Origin: an uncultured SAR86 cluster bacterium
GTDB taxonomy: Bacteria; Pseudomonadota; Gammaproteobacteria; Magnimaribacterales; Magnimaribacteraceae
Reading direction: 5' to 3'
NCBI GenBank assembly: GCA_902532675.1
Contig: CACAIY010000004.1
Coordinates: 20,068 to 84,067 of the forward strand
Length of the DNA stretch: 64,000 nt
This document shows, piece after piece, positions 19,521 through 29,837 of this stretch. The position numbers and the translations under genes are program-made. The notes beneath the pieces are model-generated. The model made no database searches. It saw nothing but the letters and a program-made list of their open reading frames with translations, and was not told where the DNA came from. Every line of letters begins with the position of its first letter. The stretch's first letter is position 1.

Positions 19521-21005
19521 TTAAACATAGTTAGGAGGTGCTACGTATCCTCCTATCTCTTCAGCTATCAGTCTTGAAAACTCGATTGTTTTATAATCTT
19601 GAAATGCGCCGCTTACAGCCTGAACACCAATTGGCAAACCATCACTTGATGGTCCTGTAGGGAAAACAGTGCTTGGCAAATACGAGTTAACGATTATGCC
19701 AGACCAGAATATTTGTTGAAAATAAGGCTGCTCTTGATTGTTTACCATCAAAGTTCTTTCGCTAAATTTTCTTTGATCGTGTTCAAATGCAGTAACTGCC
19801 ATTTGAGGACAAAGCAAGATATCCCATTCTTCAAAGAATTCTTTCCAAGCTATTTTTAATTTTTCTCTTTGATAGTTTGCTTTAAGCCAGTTAGCGTGAG
19901 ACAAAACAGCTCCTCTAGCTGACGCTGCTTCGAATAGTGCAGTTTTATCTCCCAGAACTGCAGCATCGGATGTCATTTGAGATTCATCCAATTTTTCTAC
20001 CATTTTTTGTATTTTAGCTCTCTCTTCGTCTCCCATACCTGCAGCCATTACTGACTGAAGAAGTAATTGATAATTTGCATGTGCAAAAGTTGGATCAAAA
20101 TTTGGCCTTGCATCAAAAGAAACTTTTGCACCTAATTTTGCTAACGTTTCTCCTACTTGAGTTGTTCGTTCTTCAATTTCATTTGATACGGGAGCTACTT
20201 CGTCTGTTGCCCAAACAGCCACCTTTAGTTCTTTTAGGCTTTTAAAATTCGGTTTAGGGAGTTGTAGTTTCCAACCCATGGCTTCTCTTTTTGCAGGTCC
20301 TGCCATTATATCTAGGGCACATTTCAAGTCTTCTGCGCTTCTAGCTAATGGGCCACAAACAGATAGATCTGAATCAGGAACATTAGATATTAATTCATGT
20401 CCTGTTTGAGGAATTATTCCATGGGTAGGTTTATGTCCATAAACTCCACAAAAATGTGCAGGATTTCTAATTGATCCCCCAATATCAGAACCAGCCTCTA
20501 ATCCTGTAAAACCGGCTGCCAAAGCAGCTGCACTTCCACCAGACGAACCACCAGGTATCCTTTCTAAATTCCAAGGGTTATTGGTAGTTCCATAAATTGA
20601 ATTAAAACTCTGGAAGTCAGCTAAATCTAATGGAACATTAGTTTTTCCCATGAAATGCGCTCCTGCTTCCCTAAATCTTCTTACCGCCAATCCATCCGAT
20701 TTTGCTGTATTCTCTTTAAAAGCTTCATTTCCCCAAGTAGTTTTTTGGCCTTCTATCGCATAAGACTCTTTTATGGTCATTGGGATTCCATGTAATGATC
20801 CTAAATCTTCACCTTTAGATAGCGCAATATCTGCTTTTTCTGCATCTTGAATCGCTCTTTCAAACATTCTTATGACTACTGAATTAATATCTCCATCAAG
20901 TTTTTCAATTCGATCGATATACATTTGCGTAAGCTCTTTAGAGCTCACTTCTTTAGATTTAATTTTGTTAGCTAAATCGGTAGCTGATAATTGATAAATT
21001 TCCAT
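19521..21005 (-). CDS. Amidase (amidase signature family)
   Basis: PGGSSGGSAAALAAGFTGLEAGSDIGGSIRNPAHFCGVYGHKPT. Confidence 0.93.
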   Translation of the reverse strand: MEIYQLSATDLANKIKSKEVSSKELTQMYIDRIEKLDGDINSVVIRMFERAIQDAEKADIALSKGEDLGSLHGIPMTIKESYAIEGQKTTWGNEAFKENTAKSDGLAVRRFREAGAHFMGKTNVPLDLADFQSFNSIYGTTNNPWNLERIPGGSSGGSAAALAAGFTGLEAGSDIGGSIRNPAHFCGVYGHKPTHGIIPQTGHELISNVPDSDLSVCGPLARSAEDLKCALDIMAGPAKREAMGWKLQLPKPNFKSLKELKVAVWATDEVAPVSNEIEERTTQVGETLAKLGAKVSFDARPNFDPTFAHANYQLLLQSVMAAGMGDEERAKIQKMVEKLDESQMTSDAAVLGDKTALFEAASARGAVLSHANWLKANYQREKLKIAWKEFFEEWDILLCPQMAVTAFEHDQRKFSERTLMVNNQEQPYFQQIFWSGIIVNSYLPSTVFPTGPSSDGLPIGVQAVSGAFQDYKTIEFSRLIAEEIGGYVAPPNYV

Positions 21006-21007
21006 GT

Positions 21008-21790
21008 TTATTCATCTCCTGGTTTCCAGTCTTCATATCTTTCTTGTAGTCTTTGCATTCCGGAAATCCATCTATCTCTATCGTTCCCTTTTCTTGATAC
21101 ATATTCAAGAACTTCAGCATGCGGTGTAACCAAGAAACGTTCTTTTTCAATAGCATCCAAAACATCTGCTGCTGCAACTTCAGGTTCAATCATTCCATCT
21201 ACACCAGCAACACCGGCTCCTTGCGCTGTCATTGCTGTTCTTACTGCCTGAGGACAAAGACATGAAACACCTATACCTTTGTTGCCGTATGTTATTTTGA
21301 GCCATTCAGCAAAACTGACTGCTGCTGCTTTAGTTACAGAATAACCAGCTGAACCAATTTGTGTTAAAAGACCTGCTGCAGACGAAGTACTCATTAAATA
21401 ACCTTCACCACGTTCTAACATTTGAGGCAAAACATGTTTAGCTGCAAATATATGAGACTGAACATTTATCTCCCATATATTTTGCCAATCTGAAGTTTCT
21501 ACTTCAAAAAAACCATGCACACCTCCAATTCCAGCATTTGAGCAGAAAATATCTACACCGCCTGATAAAGAATCTGCTTCTTTGATTACATTGATTATGT
21601 CGTCTTCAATACCTACATTAGCTTGAACTGCTAATCCTCCAATAGAATCTGCAGTATCTTTTGCTCCATCTAAGTTCATATCCACGCAAACCACTGATTC
21701 TGCTTCAGCGTCATTGAAGGCTTCGCATAATGCTTTTCCTATTCCACTAGCGGCACCAGTTACAACTACTCTTTTTCCTTTTACTTGCAT
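21008..21790 (-). CDS. SDR family oxidoreductase
   Basis: GAASGIGKALC, SNAGIGG, YSVTKAA. Confidence 0.92.
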   Translation of the reverse strand: MQVKGKRVVVTGAASGIGKALCEAFNDAEAESVVCVDMNLDGAKDTADSIGGLAVQANVGIEDDIINVIKEADSLSGGVDIFCSNAGIGGVHGFFEVETSDWQNIWEINVQSHIFAAKHVLPQMLERGEGYLMSTSSAAGLLTQIGSAGYSVTKAAAVSFAEWLKITYGNKGIGVSCLCPQAVRTAMTAQGAGVAGVDGMIEPEVAAADVLDAIEKERFLVTPHAEVLEYVSRKGNDRDRWISGMQRLQERYEDWKPGDE

Positions 21791-23499
21791 TAATCTAACC
21801 CTAATTCTTTTATGGCTTCTTCCCTCATTAGTTTTTTTGCTGTTTTACCTGAAGCAATTCTTGGTAATTCATCTTCTTGGAACCACATGCGTTCAGGAAT
21901 TTTAAACTTAGCTATTTTTCCATCTAAGAAAGACGATAATTCAGCTTCATCCAAAGTTTGTCCTGGTTTAAGGGCAATCCTAGTAACTAGACTTTCTCCT
22001 AAGCGCTCATCAGGTATTCCAAATACAGAGGCTTCCGCAACAGCTGGATGCTCAGCAATAACGCCTTCAATCTCTAAACACGCAATGTTTTCTCCTCCTC
22101 TGATGACAATATCTTTAATTCTGTCTTTAATGAAAACAAAACCATCTTCATCAACGCAACCCACATCACCGCTTCTGAACCAGCCTTCTGAATCCAAAGC
22201 TTCTTTGGTCGCTTCCTCATTTTTCCAATAACATCTGAAATTAGAAGCGGACCTAATAGCTACTTCACCCAATTCACCAGTTTCTACTTCATTTCCTGCT
22301 TCATCTAAAATTCTAATTTCATGAACTAAAGGGGTAGGGAATCCTGCAGAATCAGGTTTGCTGTAAAGAAGTTTTCCGCTTGCGTTTGTTCCAGCAGCAT
22401 TCGTTTCAGTTAACCCATATCCAACACCAGCGGCTTTAGTTGGGTGATTTTTTTCTTGATCCTTTATTTGCTCAGGTGGTCTAGCCGCTCCACCACCACT
22501 TAACATGGCTAAACTTGAAACATCTATATCTGGATTTTCTTCACTGGTTCTCAATATATCTTGATTCATTGTAGGCACACCAGAAAAGGAAGTGACTTGA
22601 TATTTTTCAATAAGTTCAATTGCTTTAAGAGGATCCCATTTATACATCAGAACCATTTTTGTTGCTGATAATAATGACAACAAAAAATTAGAATGTGAAC
22701 CGGTTACATGAAATAAAGGAACGGCTGCTAAAGTGCAAGGCTTTTCCGGTTGTGGAAAAGTTGGTCCATCACTTTCTAAACTTCCAGCTAAAGTACCTAA
22801 GAATGCCCAAGCTACAGGCGTATTTATAATTGATCTATGTGTAGCAACTACACCTTTAGGGTATCCAGTACTTCCTGATGTATACATGATGCTAGCATCA
22901 TCTTCAGGGCCAACTTCAACTACAGGAAAGCTTTCTTTAGATTCAACTACCTCATCAAAATTTACAGCATTTTCATATGCGCCAGCGTCGCAACGAACAG
23001 CTATTCTAGGTATATCTTCAACAAAACCTTTGAGTCTTTCGAGTCTTTCATCATCACCAATAAATAGCTTAGATTCGCTATGAGTTATACCATAATCTAA
23101 TTCTTCACCCTGCCACCAAGAATTTAATGGAACTGCAATAGCGCCTATCGAAGTAACAGCCATATAGCTATATATCCATTCCGGATAATTTCTCATAGAA
23201 AAAGCAACTGAATCTCCTTTCTCTATGTTATATGTTTCTTTCAAGGCATGGGCAAGACCGGCAGCTCTATTCAAAACTTCTTGATAACTGTAGGATTCTT
23301 CTTCGTAAGCCAGAAAGTCCCATTCACCATGAATTAACGCGAATTGAAAATATTCACCTAAAGTCTTTGGGGCACTAGCAAAGGTGTTGTATGTATTTCC
23401 TCTAATTGTTTCTTCTTTTAATTCAAATAATCCTTCTTTAGTGAGCTCTCTAGCTAAAGCTTCACGGTTCTCTTGTTTTAAAAATTCATCTACGTGCAT
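21790..23499 (-). CDS. AMP-dependent acyl-CoA synthetase/ligase
   Basis: YTSGSTGYPKGVV, GLTETNAAG, RSGDVG, KDRIKDIVIRGGENI. Confidence 0.94.
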   Translation of the reverse strand: MHVDEFLKQENREALARELTKEGLFELKEETIRGNTYNTFASAPKTLGEYFQFALIHGEWDFLAYEEESYSYQEVLNRAAGLAHALKETYNIEKGDSVAFSMRNYPEWIYSYMAVTSIGAIAVPLNSWWQGEELDYGITHSESKLFIGDDERLERLKGFVEDIPRIAVRCDAGAYENAVNFDEVVESKESFPVVEVGPEDDASIMYTSGSTGYPKGVVATHRSIINTPVAWAFLGTLAGSLESDGPTFPQPEKPCTLAAVPLFHVTGSHSNFLLSLLSATKMVLMYKWDPLKAIELIEKYQVTSFSGVPTMNQDILRTSEENPDIDVSSLAMLSGGGAARPPEQIKDQEKNHPTKAAGVGYGLTETNAAGTNASGKLLYSKPDSAGFPTPLVHEIRILDEAGNEVETGELGEVAIRSASNFRCYWKNEEATKEALDSEGWFRSGDVGCVDEDGFVFIKDRIKDIVIRGGENIACLEIEGVIAEHPAVAEASVFGIPDERLGESLVTRIALKPGQTLDEAELSSFLDGKIAKFKIPERMWFQEDELPRIASGKTAKKLMREEAIKELGLD

Positions 23500-23500
23500 G

Positions 23501-24352
23501 TTACTTTCCTGTAAATTTTGCTTCTCTTTTTTCTACAAAGTGAGAGACACCTTCTTTAAAATCTTCAGATCCAAAACTATCAAGCATTGCTTGCATAGAA
23601 CTTTCAAGATTCTCGCTAATAGTTTCTCCTTGAGCATTGTATATTTGCTCTTTCATGATCCTTAGTGATCTAGGGGAAACATTTTTAGCTAAATCTTTAG
23701 CGTACTCAAAAACAGCATCATCAAATTCTGATTCGGAGAAAGTTTTGTTAACTATTCCCATCTGCTCAGCTTCTTCTGCTTTAAATTTTCTTGAAGAGAA
23801 TAAGATATCGTTAGCTCTCGCTATTCCAACCAGTCTTGGAAGAATCCAACCCACACCCCATTCTGCTATTAGTCCTCTTTTTGAAAAGGCACTAGAAAAA
23901 ACCGCACCTTCTTTAGCAAATCTTATATCTGCGTAAAGAGCCATAATAAAACCTACTCCTGCTGCAGGACCGTTTATAGCAGCAATAATTGGCTTAGGAA
24001 CTGTGGGGAAGTAGCTAAACCCTCCATCAAAACCTTTAACTCCATTTGTCTCATAGTTTCTTTCTTCTGCTTCTAACTGAGATCCTTGGGACTCACCTTG
24101 GCTTGTTGCTGCAAGACCATCCATGTCAGCCCCGGCACAAAATCCTCTTCCAGCTCCAGTAACTATGATCACTTTTACTTCATCATCTTTAGCCGCATCG
24201 TCTAGTTTTTCTTTTAGACCAGCCCTAATTTCATCATTGACTGCGTTAAGTCTGTCAGGCCTATTTAATGTAACAATAGCTACACCTTCTTTTTTTTCTA
24301 ATAAAACTGCATTATTCATATTTATCTCCTTATTAAGCCGTTGAGCCACCAT
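23501..24352 (-). CDS. Enoyl-CoA hydratase/isomerase family (start probably internal Met MNNAVLLEK)
   Basis: NRPDRLNAV, GAGRGFCAGADMDG, NGPAAGVGF. Confidence 0.93.
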   Translation of the reverse strand: MVAQRLNKEINMNNAVLLEKKEGVAIVTLNRPDRLNAVNDEIRAGLKEKLDDAAKDDEVKVIIVTGAGRGFCAGADMDGLAATSQGESQGSQLEAEERNYETNGVKGFDGGFSYFPTVPKPIIAAINGPAAGVGFIMALYADIRFAKEGAVFSSAFSKRGLIAEWGVGWILPRLVGIARANDILFSSRKFKAEEAEQMGIVNKTFSESEFDDAVFEYAKDLAKNVSPRSLRIMKEQIYNAQGETISENLESSMQAMLDSFGSEDFKEGVSHFVEKREAKFTGK

Positions 24353-25097
24353 CTATTACTAAAGTATGACCATTTACAAAGGTCCCCGCTTGGGAAGCTA
24401 AAAATACAGCAGCTCCTCCTATTTCATCAGGTTCTCCAATTCTCCTTAGAGGGCAACCAGCTGTTGATGCTTTAAGAATTTCAGGATTTTCCCACAAAGC
24501 TCTAGCGAAGTCTGTTTTAAAGAGACCAGGCGCTATGGCATTAGTTCTTACATTATGAGGTCCAAATTCAGCTGCAAGGTTTTTAACTAGCATAATATCT
24601 GCAGCCTTAGAAATGTTGTATGTTCCTATGACTGTACTTGATTGTAGTCCGCCAATAGAAGAGACAATGATGATACTTCCATCTTTTCTTTCAACCATTT
24701 CTGGAATAACCATCTGACACAATAAATGATTACTTTTTATATTGTTATTTAAAACTTTATCAAACGCATCATCAGGAATATCCATCATGGATCCGAAGAA
24801 AGGATTAGAAGCAGCGTTGCAAACTAAAATATCGATTTTTCCAAGTTGGTTTCGAGTTTCATCTACTAATAACTGCAAGGCTGTTTTATCAGATATATTG
24901 CAAGGAATTACTATCGCTTCTCCTTCTTGACCTTCACATGCCTTATTTATCTCTGCTGCAGTTTCTTCACAAACGTCGGCTTTTCTACTTGAAACCACTA
25001 CTTTGGCTCCTTGAAGAGCCATTTGCATAGCAATGGACTTTCCTATTCCTTTAGATGAACCAGTTATAACGGCTGTTTTACCTGTTAAATCAAACAT
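24333..25097 (-). CDS. SDR family oxidoreductase
   Basis: GSSKGIGKSIA, CNAASNP, YNISKAA, VIDGG. Confidence 0.92.
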   Translation of the reverse strand: MFDLTGKTAVITGSSKGIGKSIAMQMALQGAKVVVSSRKADVCEETAAEINKACEGQEGEAIVIPCNISDKTALQLLVDETRNQLGKIDILVCNAASNPFFGSMMDIPDDAFDKVLNNNIKSNHLLCQMVIPEMVERKDGSIIIVSSIGGLQSSTVIGTYNISKAADIMLVKNLAAEFGPHNVRTNAIAPGLFKTDFARALWENPEILKASTAGCPLRRIGEPDEIGGAAVFLASQAGTFVNGHTLVIDGGSTA

Positions 25098-25195
25098 ATT
25101 TTCTCCTTCTATAATGAAAAAACAGTTTATCCTAACTTAGTCATCTTAAAAACACCTCTTAGAGTTTTTTTAAATAATTTTGTTACACTGCAAAA

Positions 25196-27421
25196 ATGCT
25201 TAAATCAATCACCTACATATTCGTATTTTTCTTTTTGGTTTACGTGTTACTTGTAACTTTATCCGTGAATGGATACTTAGGCAGATACGAATCTCCAGGC
25301 GAGATAATTGATTCCCCTATACCTAGCAAAACCTTAGAAGATAGGGTTATTTCTCAGATTATTACAAAGGATCATTTATTAGAACAAGACAATAAGATGA
25401 TTCTTTTTGGTGATTTCCATGTTCACACAACTTATTCAGTTGATGCGTTTTTACTTGGTTTACCTATGCTTGGAGGTGAAGGAACTCACCCTCCAGCAGA
25501 TGCCTGTAATTTTGCAAGATTTTGTTCTTCCTTAGATTTCTGGTCCATTAACGATCATGCTGAATCTTTAACTCAAGAAGATTGGCAAGAAACTATAGAT
25601 TCCATAAGGCAATGCAATGACGCAGGAACTCCATCAGGAGTACAGGATACAGTTGCTTTTTTGGGTTGGGAGTGGACTCAAGAAGGAGGACTTGGTAAAC
25701 CTCACTACGGTCATAAAAATATAATTTTAAAGGGAACTAGTAGAGATGAAGTCCCTTTAAGACCCATTGCTTCAACTAAAAGTCTAGATATGACTGATTT
25801 AGCTCGTTACACGCTCTCTGCTGTAAGACCAACTGACAGACGTCTTCATGATTTTATGAGGTTCATTGACGATTCAAGAATTTCTACCTGTCCAGAAAAT
25901 ATTTCAGTAAGAGATCTTCCATTAAATTGTATGGAGGTAGCTCGTACACCTGAAGTTTTATTCGATAAATTAAATCAATGGGATTTAGACAGTATCGTTA
26001 TACCGCATGGAACTGCATGGGGAGCATACACTCCGCCAGATGCAGACTGGAATGATCAGCTCACGGACGACTTGCACGATCCTAATATTCAAACTTTAGT
26101 GGAAATTTATTCAGGTCATGGAAATTCAGAAGAGTACAGGGATTGGAAGAATTATTTTAATGACGAAAAGGGTAACCTCGCTTGCCCAGAAGCTACCACT
26201 GACTTCCTGCCTTCTTGCAGGCAAGCAGGCAGAATAATAGAAAAGCGTTGTTTGGATGAAGGTGAATCAAAAAGAGAATGTAAAAAGCGTGCAAGCGAAG
26301 CAAGACTCAATTACTTAAACGAAGGCATATATGGTGAGACAACAATCTTTAATGAATTACCTTCTGATTGGTTAGATGCCGGTCAATGTAAAGACTGTTT
26401 CTTGCCTGCTTTCAATTTAAGACCCAAAGGCTCTGCACAATATATGCTGGCGCTTAGAAATTTTAATAATGACGATGTCGTAGAAAGATTTAAATTTGGT
26501 TTCATTGGCTCTAGTGACAATCATAAGGCTAGACCTGGAAACGGATATAAAGAAATTAACCGAAGAGAAATGACAGAGGCTGCAGGTCCTGAAGATGCTA
26601 CAGGCTATTTATTGGCTTTCAGAGAAGGGGAAGGACCTTACAGCAGGTCTCTTGCAAGAAACTGGACTAAAGATACAGTTCCTCCAGGGCCAGTAGAATT
26701 CGAAAGAACGGCTTCATTTTTTAAAACTGGTGGCCTTATTGCTGCTCATGCCAATGGTAGAAGTCGAGATTCAATATGGAGTGCCGTAAAACGAAAAGAA
26801 GTATACGCAACTTCTGGACCAAGAATTTTATTATGGTTTGACCTATTGAACGATCCTTACGGAGAAGAAATCTCTATGGGATCCGAGACAATAATGAATA
26901 AGAACCCAAGATTTGTTGTTAAGGCTGCTGGTTCTTTTAAACAAAAACCAGGTTGTCCTGAATATTCATTTAATGCTTTAGGTTCTGAAGAAGTAGAAAG
27001 ACTTTGTAGAAATGAATGTTATAACCCCTCTGACGTTCGAAACAAAATAACCAGAATTGAAGTAGCGAGAATCACACCTCAAATTTATGAAGGAGAACCA
27101 ATAAAGAATTTGATAAAAGATAAATGGAAAGTCTTTGATTGTCCTGATGATAATCAAGGTTGTACTTTTACGTTTACTGACAAAGAATTTGTTCAAGATA
27201 AACGAGATGTTGTTTACTACGTTAGGGCAATAGAAGAGCCTTCTAAAGCTGTAAATGCATCGGGTTTGAGATGCGAATATGATTCATTTGGAAATTGCTT
27301 AGAAACAAATATTTGCTCAGGAAGTTCTTTAGAAACCCCTTACCAGGATGATTGCCTAGGAGATGTTGAAGAAAGAGCTTGGTCCTCTCCGATATTTGTT
27401 GATTACAGAGAGGACTATTAG
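25196..27421 (+). CDS. DUF3604 family protein, membrane-anchored or exported
   Basis: GDFHVHTTYSVDAF, AFLGWEWTQ, IGSSDNHKARPGNG; N-terminal hydrophobic helix. Confidence 0.88.
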   Translation: MLKSITYIFVFFFLVYVLLVTLSVNGYLGRYESPGEIIDSPIPSKTLEDRVISQIITKDHLLEQDNKMILFGDFHVHTTYSVDAFLLGLPMLGGEGTHPPADACNFARFCSSLDFWSINDHAESLTQEDWQETIDSIRQCNDAGTPSGVQDTVAFLGWEWTQEGGLGKPHYGHKNIILKGTSRDEVPLRPIASTKSLDMTDLARYTLSAVRPTDRRLHDFMRFIDDSRISTCPENISVRDLPLNCMEVARTPEVLFDKLNQWDLDSIVIPHGTAWGAYTPPDADWNDQLTDDLHDPNIQTLVEIYSGHGNSEEYRDWKNYFNDEKGNLACPEATTDFLPSCRQAGRIIEKRCLDEGESKRECKKRASEARLNYLNEGIYGETTIFNELPSDWLDAGQCKDCFLPAFNLRPKGSAQYMLALRNFNNDDVVERFKFGFIGSSDNHKARPGNGYKEINRREMTEAAGPEDATGYLLAFREGEGPYSRSLARNWTKDTVPPGPVEFERTASFFKTGGLIAAHANGRSRDSIWSAVKRKEVYATSGPRILLWFDLLNDPYGEEISMGSETIMNKNPRFVVKAAGSFKQKPGCPEYSFNALGSEEVERLCRNECYNPSDVRNKITRIEVARITPQIYEGEPIKNLIKDKWKVFDCPDDNQGCTFTFTDKEFVQDKRDVVYYVRAIEEPSKAVNASGLRCEYDSFGNCLETNICSGSSLETPYQDDCLGDVEERAWSSPIFVDYREDY

Positions 27422-27423
27422 CC

Positions 27424-28215
27424 TTACTTACCTTTCCAGTTAGGTGCTCGTTTTTCAGCAAAAGCTACTGGACCTTCTATAAAGTCTTCACTTTTATATA
27501 AAGCTTGCACAGCAGGATAATTATTATTTTGCATAGATTTTTCAAGATCTGACTCATCTAAATTTTTATAAGCCACTTCTTTAGTTGCCCTAATAGACAT
27601 TGGAGAGCAAGCCTCTATTTCTGAGGCCCATCTTCTAGCAGCATCCATTAAATCAGCTTGAGGAACAACCTCATTAACAAACCCTAATTCTTTGGCTTCT
27701 TCAGCTCCTACATGACGACCAGTCAACATCATGCCCATCGCATTCTTCATGCCTATTTGTCTTGGTAATCTTTGAAGACCACCAGCAAGAGCAGCTAATC
27801 CAACTTTAGGTTCAGGCAATGCAAATCTTGCATTATCAGAAGCGATAATCAAATCACAAGCTAATGCAATCTCAAATCCTCCGCCCATAGCAACACCATT
27901 AACAGCTGCAATAATCGGTTTATTTAGATTAAAACGACTTGTGAGCCCCGCAAAACCAGATTCCGCCATACCTATGGTTCTATCTCCTCCAGCCGCTTGA
28001 TACTTTAAATCGTTACCAGCAGAAAAAGCTCTATCACCAGAACCAGTAACTATACCTACCCATAGATCTTCATCCTTCGCAAACTCATTCCAAACTTCAT
28101 CAAATTCAAGATGTGATGGTGGGTGCAAAGAATTCATTACGTCAGGCCTATTGATAGTCACTTCTAAAATATGCCCGTTGATCGCCGTTGTTAAAAATTC
28201 ATAATCAGTTTTCAT
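27424..28215 (-). CDS. Enoyl-CoA hydratase/isomerase family
   Basis: NRPDVMNSL, GDRAFSAGNDLK, GVAMGGGFEIALACDLIIA. Confidence 0.93.
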   Translation of the reverse strand: MKTDYEFLTTAINGHILEVTINRPDVMNSLHPPSHLEFDEVWNEFAKDEDLWVGIVTGSGDRAFSAGNDLKYQAAGGDRTIGMAESGFAGLTSRFNLNKPIIAAVNGVAMGGGFEIALACDLIIASDNARFALPEPKVGLAALAGGLQRLPRQIGMKNAMGMMLTGRHVGAEEAKELGFVNEVVPQADLMDAARRWASEIEACSPMSIRATKEVAYKNLDESDLEKSMQNNNYPAVQALYKSEDFIEGPVAFAEKRAPNWKGK

Positions 28216-28285
28216 TTAAGTCTCCTTATTAATATAGAAAGGATAACAGTCATTCTTTATAAGTTAAATAGGGTAAGATTATGAA

Positions 28286-29005
28286 ATGGATTCAAATTTA
28301 ACCATTGGAATACTTTTGACGGATCATGTGGTTCCTAAGTTAATTGAAAAACATGGAGATCAAGACGAATTCTATGAGTATATCTTTAACAAAGTAGACC
28401 CCAATATTAATTTAAAGGTCTACGATGTTGTAATTGATGAGTATCCAGATGATATTGATGAGTGTGATGGTTATATTATTACGGGCAGTAAACTCAGCAC
28501 TTATGACGATGTCGATTGGATTAAAACTCTAGAGGAGTACGTAAGAACATTAGATGCTTCTAAAAAAAATCTTTTAGGAGTATGTTTTGGTCATCAATTA
28601 ATAGCTCAAGCATTAGGAGGTAAAGTTGAAAAGGCTAAAGTAGGTTGGACGTTGGGTATTCAGCCTTACAATTTCTTATCCAAATTTCCATGGGTAAATA
28701 ATCATAACGAATCAGTGCGATTAATTCATTCACATCAAGACCAAGTTACTGAATTGCCTACAAACGCTGAGTTGATAGCAAAGAATGATAGGGTTCCTGT
28801 AGCAATGTTTAGAGTTGGTGATCATATTATGTCCATGCAAGGTCATCCTGAATTCTCAGAAGATTACGCTCATGACGTTGCCAATTTGAGGAAAGATATA
28901 TTAGGAGAAACAGTTTTCAGTAAGGCAAGTCGTAGCTTGATGAAAAAAGATTCTGACAGATTGGAAGTTACTCAGTGGTGGGTTGATTTCTTTAAACAGG
29001 CCTAA
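28286..29005 (+). CDS. Class I glutamine amidotransferase-like protein
   Basis: LLGVCFGHQLIAQALGG (Cys nucleophile), MQGHPEFSE. Confidence 0.9.
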   Translation: MDSNLTIGILLTDHVVPKLIEKHGDQDEFYEYIFNKVDPNINLKVYDVVIDEYPDDIDECDGYIITGSKLSTYDDVDWIKTLEEYVRTLDASKKNLLGVCFGHQLIAQALGGKVEKAKVGWTLGIQPYNFLSKFPWVNNHNESVRLIHSHQDQVTELPTNAELIAKNDRVPVAMFRVGDHIMSMQGHPEFSEDYAHDVANLRKDILGETVFSKASRSLMKKDSDRLEVTQWWVDFFKQA

Positions 29006-29823
29006 CCCTCAATCGTAATTCTCTCCATTCTTCTTAATTGAGGCCAATAATCATTTACTGGCTTATGCAAAACCGATCTATTGTCCCAAAATGCTATTGA
29101 ATTTATTTCCCAGCTAAACCTGCAAACAAATTTATCTTTTTGAATATGATCGAATAAAAATTCAAGCAAATCTTCAGATTCACTAGAATCCATATTTTCT
29201 ATGTGTGAAGTAAATAACCTATTAACGTATAAGACCTTTTTCTTAGAGATTGGATGACTTTTTACGACAGGATGAGAAATAGGGGGGTTTTCTTTAAGAG
29301 CCCCTGCCAATCTTTCTCTTCCACCTTCTTCAGCTAAGCTTTCTTGAAAACCATGCTCAAAACTATGAATAGCATTTAATCCTAATAATTTTTCTTGCAT
29401 TTCATTATCAAGATCAGAAAAAGCTGCCGACAAGCTAGCAAACAAAGTATCACCTCCAGTTTTAGGAATAACTCTTCCTATTAAAATGCTACCCAGAGGA
29501 GGGCTTGCTTTAAAGGTCATGTCCGTATGCCACTCTTCAATTTTAGAAGGGTTTTCACGATCGTTTTCCAGGATAGTTATTTCTGGAAAACCATCTATTG
29601 TTGGGTAAGCCGGGTGGGTTTGTAAACTTCCAAAATAATTGGCTAATCTTTTATGATCTTCATAGCTTATATTTTGATCTCTAATAAAAACAACCTCATT
29701 TTCAGACAATACTTCCATAAAGTTAGAGATCTCGTCATCTGAGAATGGTTTAGAAAGATCAAATCCACTTATGGTAGCACCTAAAACAGAGTTGCTTTTT
29801 TCAACTTTAATCATCATCTCCAC
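29002..29823 (-). CDS. TauD/TfdA family Fe(II)/2-oxoglutarate dioxygenase
   Basis: EWHTDMTFKASPPLGS (HxD), DNRSVLHKPVNDYWPQLRRMERITIEG. Confidence 0.92.
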   Translation of the reverse strand: MEMMIKVEKSNSVLGATISGFDLSKPFSDDEISNFMEVLSENEVVFIRDQNISYEDHKRLANYFGSLQTHPAYPTIDGFPEITILENDRENPSKIEEWHTDMTFKASPPLGSILIGRVIPKTGGDTLFASLSAAFSDLDNEMQEKLLGLNAIHSFEHGFQESLAEEGGRERLAGALKENPPISHPVVKSHPISKKKVLYVNRLFTSHIENMDSSESEDLLEFLFDHIQKDKFVCRFSWEINSIAFWDNRSVLHKPVNDYWPQLRRMERITIEG

Positions 29824-29837
29824 TATAATGACAAGCT

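Noticed and set aside
25170-25195. TTGTTAC element upstream of the DUF3604 gene as Pho box
   Set aside because: A single heptamer without periodic repeats is expected by chance in AT-rich DNA.
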